From positions 62,001 through 126,000 of the forward strand of contig CAWAFX010000003.1 in the NCBI GenBank assembly GCA_963781495.1: 64,000 nt of DNA, written 5' to 3'. Of the stretch, positions 7,548 through 15,700 are shown piece by piece. How positions within the stretch are numbered: position 1 is the stretch's first letter; each line of letters begins with the position of its first letter. This DNA comes from Mayfieldus sp963781495. GTDB lineage: Bacteria > Actinomycetota > Thermoleophilia > Solirubrobacterales > 70-9. The notes below the pieces were generated by a model. That model saw nothing but the letters and a program-made list of their open reading frames with translations. It was not told where the DNA came from and did no database searches. A program made the translations under genes and the position numbers.

Positions 7548-8074
7548 TCCGGCAACCAGCCGTTGCGGTAGGCGATCGGCTTGCCGGTCTCGAACGGGGC
7601 GTAGGCCTCCTCCGGCGAGGAAGTCTCGCGCTCGACCCCGGCACCGTGCTGGCGGGCGAGCTCGTCGAGGGGGTAGACGACGTCGTCGACGAGGCGGGTT
7701 CCGATCATCAGGATCGCGCAGGGCCCGTCGCCGGCGCCGACGAAAACGTGCTCGGTCCAGGCCGGGCAGTGGACGAAGTCCCAGGCTGATAGCCGCCGTT
7801 CGGTGCCCTCGACCAGCAGCAGGCATTCGCCGGCGAGGACGAGGAAGTCCTCCTGTGCGTCCTCGCGGTGATACATGCTGCTCGGCTGGCCGGGCTGCAG
7901 CACGGCGAGATTGACCCCGATCTGTGGGAACCGCTCTTCGCCCTCGAACTTGGTGTAGACGCCCAGCTCACCATCGTCGATCCAGCGCGCCTGGCGGGCG
8001 TCGACGACGAACCAGCCTTCGCCTTGCGGGACCAGTCCGTGTTCGGTCTTCTCCAGTCGCGCTTCCTCGACCAT
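7544..8074 (-). CDS. Cupin-domain protein
   Basis: 176 residues with one cupin beta-barrel. Motif 1 is represented by GQPSSMYHREDAQEDFLVLAG and motif 2 by FVHCPAWTEHVFVGAGDGP; His and Glu residues in these segments could bind one metal ion. The C-terminus continues into a helical tail ending in IAYRNGWLPD. Function unknown: single-domain cupins include isomerases, dioxygenases and regulators. Its stop codon overlaps that of the LLM oxidoreductase on the opposite strand. Confidence 0.82.
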   Translation of the reverse strand: MVEEARLEKTEHGLVPQGEGWFVVDARQARWIDDGELGVYTKFEGEERFPQIGVNLAVLQPGQPSSMYHREDAQEDFLVLAGECLLLVEGTERRLSAWDFVHCPAWTEHVFVGAGDGPCAILMIGTRLVDDVVYPLDELARQHGAGVERETSSPEEAYAPFETGKPIAYRNGWLPD

Positions 8075-8215
8075 GCAGCCACCCTAGCGCCGGCGATCGG
8101 GGGGCCGGGGCCGCAAGGCGGCGCCCAGCGGCACTCTCCGGAACCGTAGAAACGTCCAGTTTGCGGTTAGCGGGCCCGGGCGGTGGCACCATCTCCACGG
8201 GAAGGCGCACGAAAA

Positions 8216-8983
8216 GTGGGCGATCAAATAGAGCCGGAACGCTACGCGGAGCTGCTGCTCCTGCTCGATGGTGCAGCGGCGGCGCGCGGAGTCCTCGAGG
8301 GAATCCTCGAAGACGGTGCCGACACGATCGACGCCGCCGAGGTCGAGGCGGCTTTGGATCCGCTGCAGGCGATGGGCAGGGTGCCTCCGGGCGGGTCTGC
8401 CCTGGGCGGGCAGGCGACGCCGCTGCAGGTGCTGTCGCCGGTCGACGCCGAGGCGGCGATGCAGGAGTTTCGCGCCGGCGCGGTCGTCGTCGACTTCTCC
8501 GGCGAGGAGCACGACGACCTCGACCGGGTGATCGGAGCCCACGTGCTGCTCGAGCTCGAGGACGCCGACGAGCCCGGCTATGAGCTGATCCGCTTCGGCG
8601 AGCTGGAGGAGCTGGTCTCCTACCAGGCGGAGTGGGGGCTGGTGACGGTTCCCGGAGGCCGCGGCCTCATCGCCCGCCTCGATCTCGAGTTCGAGAGCCC
8701 GCACCGCTTCTCGCTGCGGCTTCTGTTCGACGTCACCTCGCACCAGTGGGCCCTGCGGGCGATGGAGCTGACCGGCGGCTGCACGATCACCGTGCGGATG
8801 GGCAACCAGCGCCGCCGGGTGCACGTGCGCGCGCCGCGCTCGGCCCTGCTGATGAGCGCCCTGACCGTGGTGCGAATGCTCGACCCGATGGCCAACCTCT
8901 ATGAACCGGCGGACCTCGAGCGGATCGAACTTGCGGCCGGGGTCGAGGACCCGTTTCGCGCCGAGGCCACCCCCGACGTCTGA
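8216..8983 (+). CDS. Hypothetical protein, unrecognised family
   Basis: About 255 residues, acidic, without membrane segments or signal peptide. The N-terminal third is helical and Glu/Ala-rich; the middle and C-terminal parts alternate beta and alpha (VVVDFSGEEHDDLDRVIG, LVTVPGGRGLIARLDLEF, TGGCTITVRMGNQRRRVHV). I recognise no domain. The GTG at 8216 is preferred because GGGAAGG lies 10 bases upstream; an in-frame GTG at 8183 would add 11 residues. The divergent promoter region shared with the cupin gene (about 8075-8215) shows no clear motif. Confidence 0.65.
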   Translation: MGDQIEPERYAELLLLLDGAAAARGVLEGILEDGADTIDAAEVEAALDPLQAMGRVPPGGSALGGQATPLQVLSPVDAEAAMQEFRAGAVVVDFSGEEHDDLDRVIGAHVLLELEDADEPGYELIRFGELEELVSYQAEWGLVTVPGGRGLIARLDLEFESPHRFSLRLLFDVTSHQWALRAMELTGGCTITVRMGNQRRRVHVRAPRSALLMSALTVVRMLDPMANLYEPADLERIELAAGVEDPFRAEATPDV

Positions 8984-9042
8984 ACGGCTCCTCGCGCCTG
9001 GACTCAAGTGAGCCCGGCACGGTGCCGACAGGGTGGGTAGCC

Positions 9043-9213
9043 ATGGCTAGCCAAGCCGACCAACTCCGCAGCGAACTGGCCGAGATCCGCAAGCAGGTCG
9101 AGCAGTGCAGGCGTGACCTGGGCATCGGTGCCGCCTCGCGGGCGGCCACCCGGCGCCGGGGCGGACTCCTTCGCGCAGTTCGCGCACCCCGGCGCCACGC
9201 GCCGCTCTCTTAG
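9043..9213 (+). CDS. Possible small coiled-coil protein (56 aa)
   Basis: A short frame whose first half is a good amphipathic helix (ADQLRSELAEIRKQVEQCRRDLGI) and whose second half is very Arg-rich and resembles random high-GC translation. No convincing ribosome binding site is seen. It could be a real small helical protein, a decayed gene or chance. The rest of the stretch between 8984 and 9379 holds only the palindrome and promoter listed separately. Confidence 0.3.
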   Translation: MASQADQLRSELAEIRKQVEQCRRDLGIGAASRAATRRRGGLLRAVRAPRRHAPLS

Positions 9214-9293
9214 GCGTTCAGCGGGCCTCTGTCGAGGCGCCGCCGCGCTCTCGGCGGGCTGCCTCGCCTCGACCCTGCTCTACCGGGGGACGC

Positions 9294-9307
9294 GGTTTAC
9301 GTAAACC
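9294..9307. promoter_or_regulatory. Perfect 14-bp palindrome, candidate operator
   Basis: GGTTTACGTAAACC reads the same on both strands, in a non-coding stretch. It lies about 25 bases upstream of a plausible -35 element at 9331 for the micro-membrane protein and following genes. The size and symmetry fit a dimeric helix-turn-helix regulator (TetR, GntR or MarR type); the regulator is not identifiable in this window. Confidence 0.45.
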
Positions 9308-9330
9308 CGTCCGTTACCCAACATCCAGTA

Positions 9331-9359
9331 TTGACGGAACCCTTTCGGCGGTCGATATG
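9331..9359 (+). promoter_or_regulatory. Putative promoter upstream of the 33-aa membrane peptide
   Basis: TTGACG (9331-9336) and GATATG (9354-9359) are spaced by 17 bases. The expected transcription start falls just before an AGGAGGA ribosome binding site at 9367-9373. The nearby palindrome upstream could regulate it. Confidence 0.4.
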
Positions 9360-9379
9360 GAGCAACAGGAGGAACCTTG

Positions 9380-9481
9380 ATGATCGCCCTGATCGCACTC
9401 GCCGTGGTTATGCTCATCTGGGCGCTGGTCACGTGGGACGAGCCGGCCGATAAGCCCGCCGAGCGCCGTCGTCACGTCTAG
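9380..9481 (+). CDS. Micro-membrane protein (33 aa)
   Basis: A very short frame starting with ATG six bases after a near-perfect AGGAGGA ribosome binding site. The product has one hydrophobic helix (IALIALAVVMLIWALV) followed by a charged tail (WDEPADKPAERRRHV), typical of small inner-membrane proteins. It ends 16 bases before the start of the multi-pass membrane protein, so the two are probably co-transcribed. Function unknown; reality rests on the ribosome binding site and helix. Confidence 0.5.
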   Translation: MIALIALAVVMLIWALVTWDEPADKPAERRRHV

Positions 9482-9497
9482 CCAGAGCCCGAATCTG

Positions 9498-10358
9498 ATG
9501 CAGACGTCAGCCGAATCGCCGAGGACCAAGGAAGGCCGGATCCGCCGCAGTTGGCGCCTGACCCGGGTGGCGTTCGAACTCATGCGGGCCGAACCCACCC
9601 TGATCGTGCTGGCGCTGCTCGGGACGCTGTTCGCGACCGTCGGCCTGGTGATCGTCTTCGGGCTGGGGGGATATTTCGACGGCAGCGACCATTCCCGGGC
9701 CCACTACGCCCTGGTCGCCGCGATCGCCGCCTATCCCGCAACCTTCGTCGGCGTCTTCTTCAACGTCGCCGTGGCGAGCGCCGCCATCGGTGCCCTCGAG
9801 GGGCGCCGGCTGAGCGTCGGCGATGCATTGGGGGAGGCCCGCGGGCGGCTTGGGCAGGTCGCCGTATGGTCGCTGATCGCGGCGCTCGTCGGGACTCTGC
9901 TGAACCAGGTCGCGAGGCTGGTGCCCGCCGGGGGCAGGATCGCCGTCTGGCTGGTGGGGGCGATCTGGGAGCTGGCGACGATCTTCGTCGTTCCGATCAT
10001 GGTGATCGAGAACGTCAGTCCCGTCGACGCGGTGAAGCGTTCCTCGAGCCTGCTGCGCAGCCGTTGGGGGGAAAGCCTCAGCGGCTCGTTGACGATCGGG
10101 GCCTGGACCATTGTGGTGATCCTGCCCGCCGCGATCGTCGCCGGCATCGGGGTCGGGATGCTGAACTCCTCGGCGAGCTCGGGCGCCGTGCTGATCGCCG
10201 TCGGCGGCGTGGTGATAGCCCTGGCGGCTGGATTCGCCTCGGCGCTGCGACAGGTGTTCGCGGTCGCCCTATACCGCTATGCCACCGGCGGCGACAGCGG
10301 CGGATTTGCTGCCGAGGATCTCGAGCAGCCGTTCACATCCCGCAAGCGCCGTCGCTAG
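9498..10358 (+). CDS. Multi-pass membrane protein (DUF6159-like)
   Basis: 286 residues with about six hydrophobic segments: one pair near residues 33-58, one at 70-100, a third group at 115-165 and the last at 190-240. The central conserved-looking part (FVVPIMVIENVSPVDAVKRSSSLLRSRWGE) recalls the uncharacterised DUF6159 membrane family, where a P-V-x-A-hxxS segment precedes the final helices; this assignment is tentative. It is followed 57 bases later by cydA, but no functional link is established. Confidence 0.7.
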   Translation: MQTSAESPRTKEGRIRRSWRLTRVAFELMRAEPTLIVLALLGTLFATVGLVIVFGLGGYFDGSDHSRAHYALVAAIAAYPATFVGVFFNVAVASAAIGALEGRRLSVGDALGEARGRLGQVAVWSLIAALVGTLLNQVARLVPAGGRIAVWLVGAIWELATIFVVPIMVIENVSPVDAVKRSSSLLRSRWGESLSGSLTIGAWTIVVILPAAIVAGIGVGMLNSSASSGAVLIAVGGVVIALAAGFASALRQVFAVALYRYATGGDSGGFAAEDLEQPFTSRKRRR

Positions 10359-10415
10359 CCGAGCGGTCGCCGCCGAGCTCTGGCCGGCTTTCCTGCGGTG
10401 ATATAAGCGCCGGAG

Positions 10416-11798
10416 ATGTGGAACCCGGCCCTGATTGCCGACGCCTCCTCGAACCTGCTGGCGGCCCGCAACCAGATGGGCATGACGCTCGGGTTCCACA
10501 TCGTGCTCGCCTGCTTCGGCGTCGCCTTCCCGGCGGTGATGCTGATCGCCGAGTACCGGGGCCGCCGCCACGACGACGCCGACGCCCTGCGGCTGGCCCG
10601 GCGCTGGTCGAAGGTGGTCGCGGTGCTGTTCGCGGTCGGCGCGGTGAGCGGGACCGTGCTCTCGTTCGAGTTCGGGCTGCTGTGGCCGGGGATGATGAAC
10701 CGCTTTGGCGACGCCTTCGGGATCGCCTTCGCGATCGAGGGGATCTTCTTCTTCCTCGAGGCGATCTTCATCGCGATCTACATCTACGGCTGGAACCGGC
10801 TCTCCGGCTGGGCGCACTTCTGGAGCGGGGTGCCGATCGCGATCTCGGGGATCGGCGGCGCCTTCTCGGTCGTCTCCGCCAACGCCTGGATGAACACCCC
10901 GGCCGGCTTCGACCTCGGCCCCGACGGCCGGATCACCAACGTCCGGCCCTTCGAGGTGATTTTCAACACCTCGACCTTCCACGAGTTCGTCCACATGTGG
11001 GTGGCGGCCTACATCGTCACCGGCTTTCTGGTCGCCTCGGTCTACGCCGTCGGGATGCTGCGCGGCCGCCGCGACCGCTATCACCGCCTTGGCTTTCTGA
11101 TCCCATTCAGCGTCGCCGCGATCGCGGCGCCGATCCAGCTCGTCGTCGGCGACGCCGCCGCCCGCGACGTCTACCACGACCAGCCGACCAAGTTCGCGGC
11201 GATGGAGTGCGTCTACAAGACCGGCGCCGATCAGCCCGAGCACATCGGCGGTGTCTGCACCGACGGGCAGGTCAAGGGCGACATCTCGCTGCCCGGGTTC
11301 GACTCGCTGCTCGCCGATTTCAGCACCGGCACCGTGGTCCAGGGCCTTGACAGCGTTCCCGCCAACGACCGGCCGCCGGCCCCGACCCTGATCCACCTCG
11401 CCTTCGACGCGATGGTCGGGCTCGGGACAGCGATGGCACTGCTCGCGGCCTGGTTCGCGATCGCCTGGCGCCGCAGGCGCGACCTGCCGGCGACGCCCTG
11501 GTTCCTGCGCCTCGCGGCAGGCGCCGGGGTCGCCGCGGTGCTGGCGCTGGAGTGCGGCTGGATCGTCACCGAGGTTGGCCGCCAGCCGTTCATCGTCAGC
11601 GGCTATATGCGGACCGCCGCTGCCGTCACGCCGGCGAAGGGCATCTGGTTCGTCTACGGCTTCACCCTCGCCCTCTACATCGGACTCGCGGTCGTGACCG
11701 CGGTGGTGCTGCGCGCCCTTTCGCGCAGCTGGCGCGAGGCCGGGACCGAACCGGGCGATGACGTCCCCTACGGCCCGGTCCCGGAGGGGACGAGATGA
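10416..11798 (+). CDS. cydA: Cytochrome bd ubiquinol oxidase subunit I
   Basis: 460 residues, nine or so membrane helices. The haem ligands can be placed: His28 in GFHIV (equivalent to E. coli His19) and His193 in EFVHMWVA (His186), with the conserved acidic pair Glu108/Glu115 in AIEGIFFFLEAIF near the active site and the quinol-site signature GRQPF near residue 390 (normally GRQPW). The periplasmic Q-loop is short, as in most Gram-positive enzymes. The enzyme oxidises quinol and reduces O2 to water with high affinity. TATAAG at 10402-10407 is a possible -10, giving a very short leader. It overlaps cydB by four bases. Confidence 0.95.
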   Translation: MWNPALIADASSNLLAARNQMGMTLGFHIVLACFGVAFPAVMLIAEYRGRRHDDADALRLARRWSKVVAVLFAVGAVSGTVLSFEFGLLWPGMMNRFGDAFGIAFAIEGIFFFLEAIFIAIYIYGWNRLSGWAHFWSGVPIAISGIGGAFSVVSANAWMNTPAGFDLGPDGRITNVRPFEVIFNTSTFHEFVHMWVAAYIVTGFLVASVYAVGMLRGRRDRYHRLGFLIPFSVAAIAAPIQLVVGDAAARDVYHDQPTKFAAMECVYKTGADQPEHIGGVCTDGQVKGDISLPGFDSLLADFSTGTVVQGLDSVPANDRPPAPTLIHLAFDAMVGLGTAMALLAAWFAIAWRRRRDLPATPWFLRLAAGAGVAAVLALECGWIVTEVGRQPFIVSGYMRTAAAVTPAKGIWFVYGFTLALYIGLAVVTAVVLRALSRSWREAGTEPGDDVPYGPVPEGTR

Positions 11799-12787
11799 GC
11801 AAGCCCGACCTTGCAGCGGCGATCCTCTGGACCGGCGTCACCCTCTATGCGGTCTTCGCCGGGGCCGACTTCGGGGCCGGGATCTGGGACCTGCTCGCCG
11901 GACGCAGCGAGCGCGGAGACCGGGCCCGGGAGCTGATCGACCGTTCGATCGCCCCCGTCTGGGAGGCGAACCACGTCTGGCTGATCTTCGTCCTAGTGGT
12001 CCTCTGGACGGCGTTCCCGCGTGCCTTCTACGCGGTGATGACGACGCTCTACATCCCGCTGGCGCTGGCGTTGCTGGGGATCGTGCTGCGCGGATCGGGC
12101 TTCGCCTTCCGGCATGCGATCCACGGGCCGGTCCGCGATCCGGCGACGCGGGTTTTCGGGGTCTCCTCGCTTCTGACTCCGTTCTTCATGGGCACCGTGG
12201 TCGGCGCCGTCGCCTCGGGTCAGGTTCCGGCCGGCGGCAACGGCGACCAGCTCAGCAGCTGGACCGGCGTCCTGCCGCTGGTCACCGGGGCGCTGTTCGT
12301 CGCCGTCGGCGCCTACAGCGCCGCCGTGTTCCTGGTCCACGACGCCGGCGCCGCCGAGGATGCGGAGCTTCGCGACTACTTCAGCAGGCGGGCCATCGTC
12401 TCCGCGGTGGTCGCCGGCGGGGCCGCCGCCGCCGGACTGCTGGCGCTGCACGCCAAGGCGCACTTCGTCTACGACGGGCTCACCGGCCCCGGGCTGCCGC
12501 TGGTGATCCTCTCGGCGGTCTGCGGGCTGGCGGCGCTGGGGCTGTTGGTTCGCGGCGAGACCCGGGGCCTGCGCCCGGCCGCGGTCGGAGCCGTCGTCGC
12601 CGTCGTCTGGGGGTTCTTCGTCGCCCAACACCCGTACATGCTTCCCGGCCAGCTGACGATCTCCGACGCGGCAGGCGCCGGCGCCACGCTGACAGCGGTG
12701 ATCGTCGTCTTCGTGGCCGCCGCCCTGCTCGTCCTGCCCTCCCTGGGCCTGCTCTACCTGCTGACCCAGCGCGACGCGCTCGAGTAG
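11795..12787 (+). CDS. cydB: Cytochrome bd ubiquinol oxidase subunit II
   Basis: 330 residues with eight to nine hydrophobic helices and no catalytic cofactor ligands, as expected for subunit II. The N-terminal ILWTGVTLYAVFAGADFGAGIWDLL and the WEANHVWLIFVLVVLWTAFP segment are family hallmarks. It forms the heterodimer with CydA in the cytoplasmic membrane. The ATGA overlap with cydA indicates translational coupling. cydC and cydD, the haem/thiol exporter genes often adjacent, are absent here. Confidence 0.95.
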   Translation: MSKPDLAAAILWTGVTLYAVFAGADFGAGIWDLLAGRSERGDRARELIDRSIAPVWEANHVWLIFVLVVLWTAFPRAFYAVMTTLYIPLALALLGIVLRGSGFAFRHAIHGPVRDPATRVFGVSSLLTPFFMGTVVGAVASGQVPAGGNGDQLSSWTGVLPLVTGALFVAVGAYSAAVFLVHDAGAAEDAELRDYFSRRAIVSAVVAGGAAAAGLLALHAKAHFVYDGLTGPGLPLVILSAVCGLAALGLLVRGETRGLRPAAVGAVVAVVWGFFVAQHPYMLPGQLTISDAAGAGATLTAVIVVFVAAALLVLPSLGLLYLLTQRDALE

Positions 12788-12792
12788 CGATT

Positions 12793-12815
12793 GAAGCGGC
12801 GGAATGTGCCGCTTC
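12793..12815 (+). terminator. Hairpin after cydB, possible terminator
   Basis: A perfect 8-bp stem (GAAGCGGC / GCCGCTTC) with a 7-base loop follows the cydB stop by five bases. No T-run follows, so termination would be weak or factor-assisted; it may simply protect the cydAB mRNA 3' end. Confidence 0.45.
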
Positions 12816-12834
12816 ACCTGACACCATCCCGCCG

Positions 12835-13323
12835 ATGCGGAGCATGGATCTGAAGCGGCGGCTGGCGGCCGGGGTCGCAGCGCTCGCAGCAGCCGCGGCG
12901 CTCGCTTCCTGCGGAGGAGGGGGAGGCTCGGTATCGGCGGCCGACTTCCAGTCGCAGGCCAACCAGGTCTGCCGCGACGCCCAGGGGCAATTCGACCGCA
13001 TCCTGCGCATCAACCCCCGCACCGCCGACCAGGCCTCCAAGCAGGCGTCGGCGCTCGCCGACGTCTCCAATCAAGCGCTCGACAACCTGCACCAGATCAA
13101 GGCGCCGGACGAGGTCAAGAGCGCCTATCAGCGCTATCTCGACGCCCGTAAGAAGGCGATCGACGACATCGAAGCCGCCCAGACGGCCGCCGCCGACAAC
13201 AACGGCAACGCCTACGCGGCGGCCAAGCGCAAGGTCGCGGCGGGGCAGGCAACGAGGCGCCAGCTGGCGCTCGCCGCCGGGCTCAAGGCCTGCAGCGTTC
13301 CCACGGTCTCGCTGGGCAAGTAG
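12835..13323 (+). CDS. Small lipoprotein, unknown function
   Basis: About 162 residues. A basic start (KRRLAAGVAALAAAAALASCGG) followed by a hydrophobic core and a lipobox ending in A-S-C predicts lipid modification and anchoring to the outer face of the membrane. The mature part is Ala/Gln-rich and helical, with a Cys near its start (NQVCRDAQ) and one near its end (LKACSVP) that could form a disulfide. ATG codons at 12835 and 12844 are both possible. Uncharacterised proteins of this type are common in Thermoleophilia-like genomes; role unknown. Confidence 0.75.
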   Translation: MRSMDLKRRLAAGVAALAAAAALASCGGGGGSVSAADFQSQANQVCRDAQGQFDRILRINPRTADQASKQASALADVSNQALDNLHQIKAPDEVKSAYQRYLDARKKAIDDIEAAQTAAADNNGNAYAAAKRKVAAGQATRRQLALAAGLKACSVPTVSLGK

Positions 13324-13335
13324 CCCAGGCGGCGG

Positions 13336-13743
13336 CTAGCGGCGGCTCAGCCAGCCGAAGCCGATCGCGACGAGGAAGTTGAAGACGCCGGCCAGGCGCA
13401 GGCCGAGCTTGGCCCCGGGCCGGGTGACCGCCGGCGACTCGGCCAGCAGGGCGTCGGTCGCGATCTCGGTCCCCCGCAGCCAGGCCAGCGCCCACCAGTC
13501 CTCCTGAAAGCCGCGCCGCTCGGCCACCGCGTGGGCGGCCGCAAAGGTGAGCCAGATCGGAGCGCAGCGGCGAAACAGGTACACGGCGTCCTCGGAGGGC
13601 TCCTCGTGGCCGATGGCGATCTTCAGCGTCTGGGCCGGTGCAAGCAGCGTCGCCGTGCCCAGCAGGAGGTCGAACACGATCATGTTGCGGTTGGTCTGGC
13701 GCAGTGCCTGCTCGAGGGTCACGGCGGCGCCATCCAACCACAT
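13336..13743 (-). CDS. Hypothetical membrane protein
   Basis: About 135 residues. A hydrophobic stretch MIVFDLLLGTATLLAPAQTLKIAIG near the N-terminus, a middle segment with RRCAPIWLTFAAAHAVAE and a C-terminal LRLAGVFNFLVAIGFGWLSRR suggest three membrane-associated helices. The start at 13743 (MWLDGAAV) is chosen because a longer frame adds an Arg/Ser-rich tail that overlaps the divergent RpiR promoter. No family recognised. Confidence 0.6.
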   Translation of the reverse strand: MWLDGAAVTLEQALRQTNRNMIVFDLLLGTATLLAPAQTLKIAIGHEEPSEDAVYLFRRCAPIWLTFAAAHAVAERRGFQEDWWALAWLRGTEIATDALLAESPAVTRPGAKLGLRLAGVFNFLVAIGFGWLSRR

Positions 13744-13805
13744 CGGCTGCAATACCAGCGCCGACGGCGGAAGGGAAACCCGGTGCGGGGGCGAATCTCT
13801 GCGCC

Positions 13806-14669
13806 GTGACCCGGACCTCGACACGAACCCATCCCAAGCGCAAAAGCCTCTCCGCCTTCATCTCCGAGCGCTTCGACGAGTTCTCCCGTTCGCAGAAGGA
13901 CGTCGCCCGCTACATCGTCGATCACCTCGACGAGGCGGCCTTCCTCACCGCCGAGGAGCTGGCGCGGCGCGCCAGCACCTCCTCCTCGACCGTGGTGCGC
14001 TTCTCCCAGGCACTCGGCTTCGACGGCTATCCCGAGCTTCAGCAGGCGGCGATCGAGGAGTACCGCACGGCGACCGCGACCGCAGAGGGCACTCCCGGCC
14101 CCCAGACCGGATCGCTGTTCGACTTCGATCACTCCGAATTCGAGGCGTCGCTGGGCGCCGATCACGCCAATCTCGAGGAGACGGCACGCAGCCTCACCCG
14201 TGAGCAGATAGAGGCCTCGGTGGCCGCCCTGGCGACCTCGCAGCGCGTCGTCATCGTCGGGGTCGACCAGATGGCCTTCTTCGCCAGCTACCTGCGCCAC
14301 ATGCTGAGCCTGCTCGACGTCAGGGCCGAGATCGTCGCCAGCACCGGAGGCGAATCGCTGCAGCGGCTCGGGCGGATCGACGAGGACACGCTGGTGATCG
14401 CGCTCTCGGCCGGCCGCGCCCACCCGCTGCTGCTGCGGGCGATGAAGCTGGCGCTACACCGCCGCGCCCGCACCCTGGCGATCTCCGACGCGACGCTGTC
14501 GGAGGTCGGCGAGCACGCCGAGCTGACCCTCTACTACTCCTCCAACAGCCCTTCCTTCGCGCGCTCGAACACCGCCCTGATGGCCCTCGTACAAGCGCTG
14601 GCGCACGGCGTCTACGCCCGCGACGAGGCCGCCCACCGCGACCGCATCCGCGCCTTCAAGCTGAAGTAA
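13806..14669 (+). CDS. MurR/RpiR-family transcriptional regulator
   Basis: 287 residues. Residues ~10-85 form the RpiR helix-turn-helix domain: SRSQKDVARYIVDHLDEAAFLTAEELARR then STSSSTVVRFSQALGFDGYPELQ. Residues ~125-265 form a SIS sugar-phosphate-binding domain (RVVIVGVDQMAFFASYLRHML, LVIALSAGRAHPL). Family members sense phosphosugars and control sugar or amino-sugar catabolism. The GTG start follows no strong ribosome binding site. It is separated from the downstream pdxST unit by a strong terminator, so regulation of pdxST is not implied. Confidence 0.85.
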   Translation: MTRTSTRTHPKRKSLSAFISERFDEFSRSQKDVARYIVDHLDEAAFLTAEELARRASTSSSTVVRFSQALGFDGYPELQQAAIEEYRTATATAEGTPGPQTGSLFDFDHSEFEASLGADHANLEETARSLTREQIEASVAALATSQRVVIVGVDQMAFFASYLRHMLSLLDVRAEIVASTGGESLQRLGRIDEDTLVIALSAGRAHPLLLRAMKLALHRRARTLAISDATLSEVGEHAELTLYYSSNSPSFARSNTALMALVQALAHGVYARDEAAHRDRIRAFKLK

Positions 14670-14706
14670 CCAGATTTTCTCCCGATCACGCACCCGAGCC
14701 AGTGAG

Positions 14707-14729
14707 GGGCCCGCTTCGGCGGGCCCTTT
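14707..14729 (+). terminator. Rho-independent terminator after the RpiR gene
   Basis: A perfect 8-bp stem (GGGCCCGC / GCGGGCCC) capped by the very stable TTCG tetraloop is followed by TTT and a further T-rich stretch. It lies 38 bases after the RpiR stop and isolates that gene from pdxS. Confidence 0.85.
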
Positions 14730-14815
14730 GCTTTGTCCGCGGCGTCTAAGCCTGGGCGTCCATTGCATCCGCGCGGCGGGCAGCCGCCGCTAACCCGGCG
14801 TCTATATTGGGGGGC

Positions 14816-15700
14816 ATGGCGGAGCGCGCCACATTCCGGCTCAAGACCGGCCTCGCCGAGATGCTCAAGGGCGGGGTGATCATGGACGTCACCAGCGCCG
14901 AGCAGGCGAAGATCGCCGAGCGGACCGGCGCCTGCGCGGTGATGGCCCTGGAGCGGGTCCCGGCCGACATCCGAGCCGAGGGCGGCGTTGCCCGCATGGC
15001 CTCGACGCGCAAGATTCAGGAGATCCAGGAGACGGTGACGATCCCGGTCATGGCGAAGGCGAGGATCGGGCACTTCGCCGAGGCCCAGGTCCTGCAGGCG
15101 CTGGAGGTCGACTACATCGACGAGTCCGAGGTGCTGACGCCCGCCGACGAGGAGAACCACATCGACAAGTTCGCCTTCGACGTTCCCTTCGTCTGTGGAG
15201 CCACCAACCTCGGCGAGGCGCTGCGCAGGATCGGCGAGGGGGCGGCGATGATCCGCTCCAAGGGCGAAGCCGGAACCGGCAACATCGTCGAGGCGGTTCG
15301 CCATATGCGCATGATCACCTCCGAGATCCGGCGCCTGAACACGATGGGGCCCGAGGAGCTCGCCAGCGCCGCCAAGGAGCACCGGGCGCCGCTCGACGTC
15401 GTTCGCGAGGTCGCCGAGCAGGGCCGCCTGCCGGTGCCGCTGTTCTGCGCCGGTGGCATCGCGACCCCGGCCGACGCGGCATTGATGATGCAGCTCGGGG
15501 CCGAGGGCAACTTCGTCGGCTCGGGAATCTTCAAGAGCGAGGACCCGGAGCGCCGCGCCCGGGCGATCGTCGAGGCGACCACTCACTTCGACGACCCGGC
15601 GCGCGTCGCCGAGGCGATGGCGGAGCTCGGCGAGGCGATGCCGGGTCTGGAGATCGCCGCGCTGGGCGAAGGGGGCAAGCTGCAGGGTCGCGGCTGGTGA
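14816..15700 (+). CDS. pdxS: Pyridoxal 5'-phosphate synthase subunit PdxS
   Basis: 294 residues of the (beta/alpha)8 PLP synthase, which builds PLP from ribose 5-phosphate, glyceraldehyde 3-phosphate and ammonia. Visible signatures: GGVIMDVTSAEQAKIAE with catalytic Asp, the Lys in MAKARIGH that forms the ribose adduct, the second Lys in RSKGEAGTGN, and the phosphate-binding CAGGIATPADAALMMQLGA. The ATG is preceded by TATATT at 14803-14808 and a short G-run, so the mRNA could be almost leaderless. It overlaps pdxT by four bases (GTGA), consistent with the 12:12 PdxS:PdxT complex. Confidence 0.97.
   Translation: MAERATFRLKTGLAEMLKGGVIMDVTSAEQAKIAERTGACAVMALERVPADIRAEGGVARMASTRKIQEIQETVTIPVMAKARIGHFAEAQVLQALEVDYIDESEVLTPADEENHIDKFAFDVPFVCGATNLGEALRRIGEGAAMIRSKGEAGTGNIVEAVRHMRMITSEIRRLNTMGPEELASAAKEHRAPLDVVREVAEQGRLPVPLFCAGGIATPADAALMMQLGAEGNFVGSGIFKSEDPERRARAIVEATTHFDDPARVAEAMAELGEAMPGLEIAALGEGGKLQGRGW

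Noticed and set aside
13806..14815. RpiR-type gene as the regulator of pdxST
   Set aside because: A strong terminator separates them, and known actinobacterial PLP regulators are of the MocR type; adjacency alone is insufficient.
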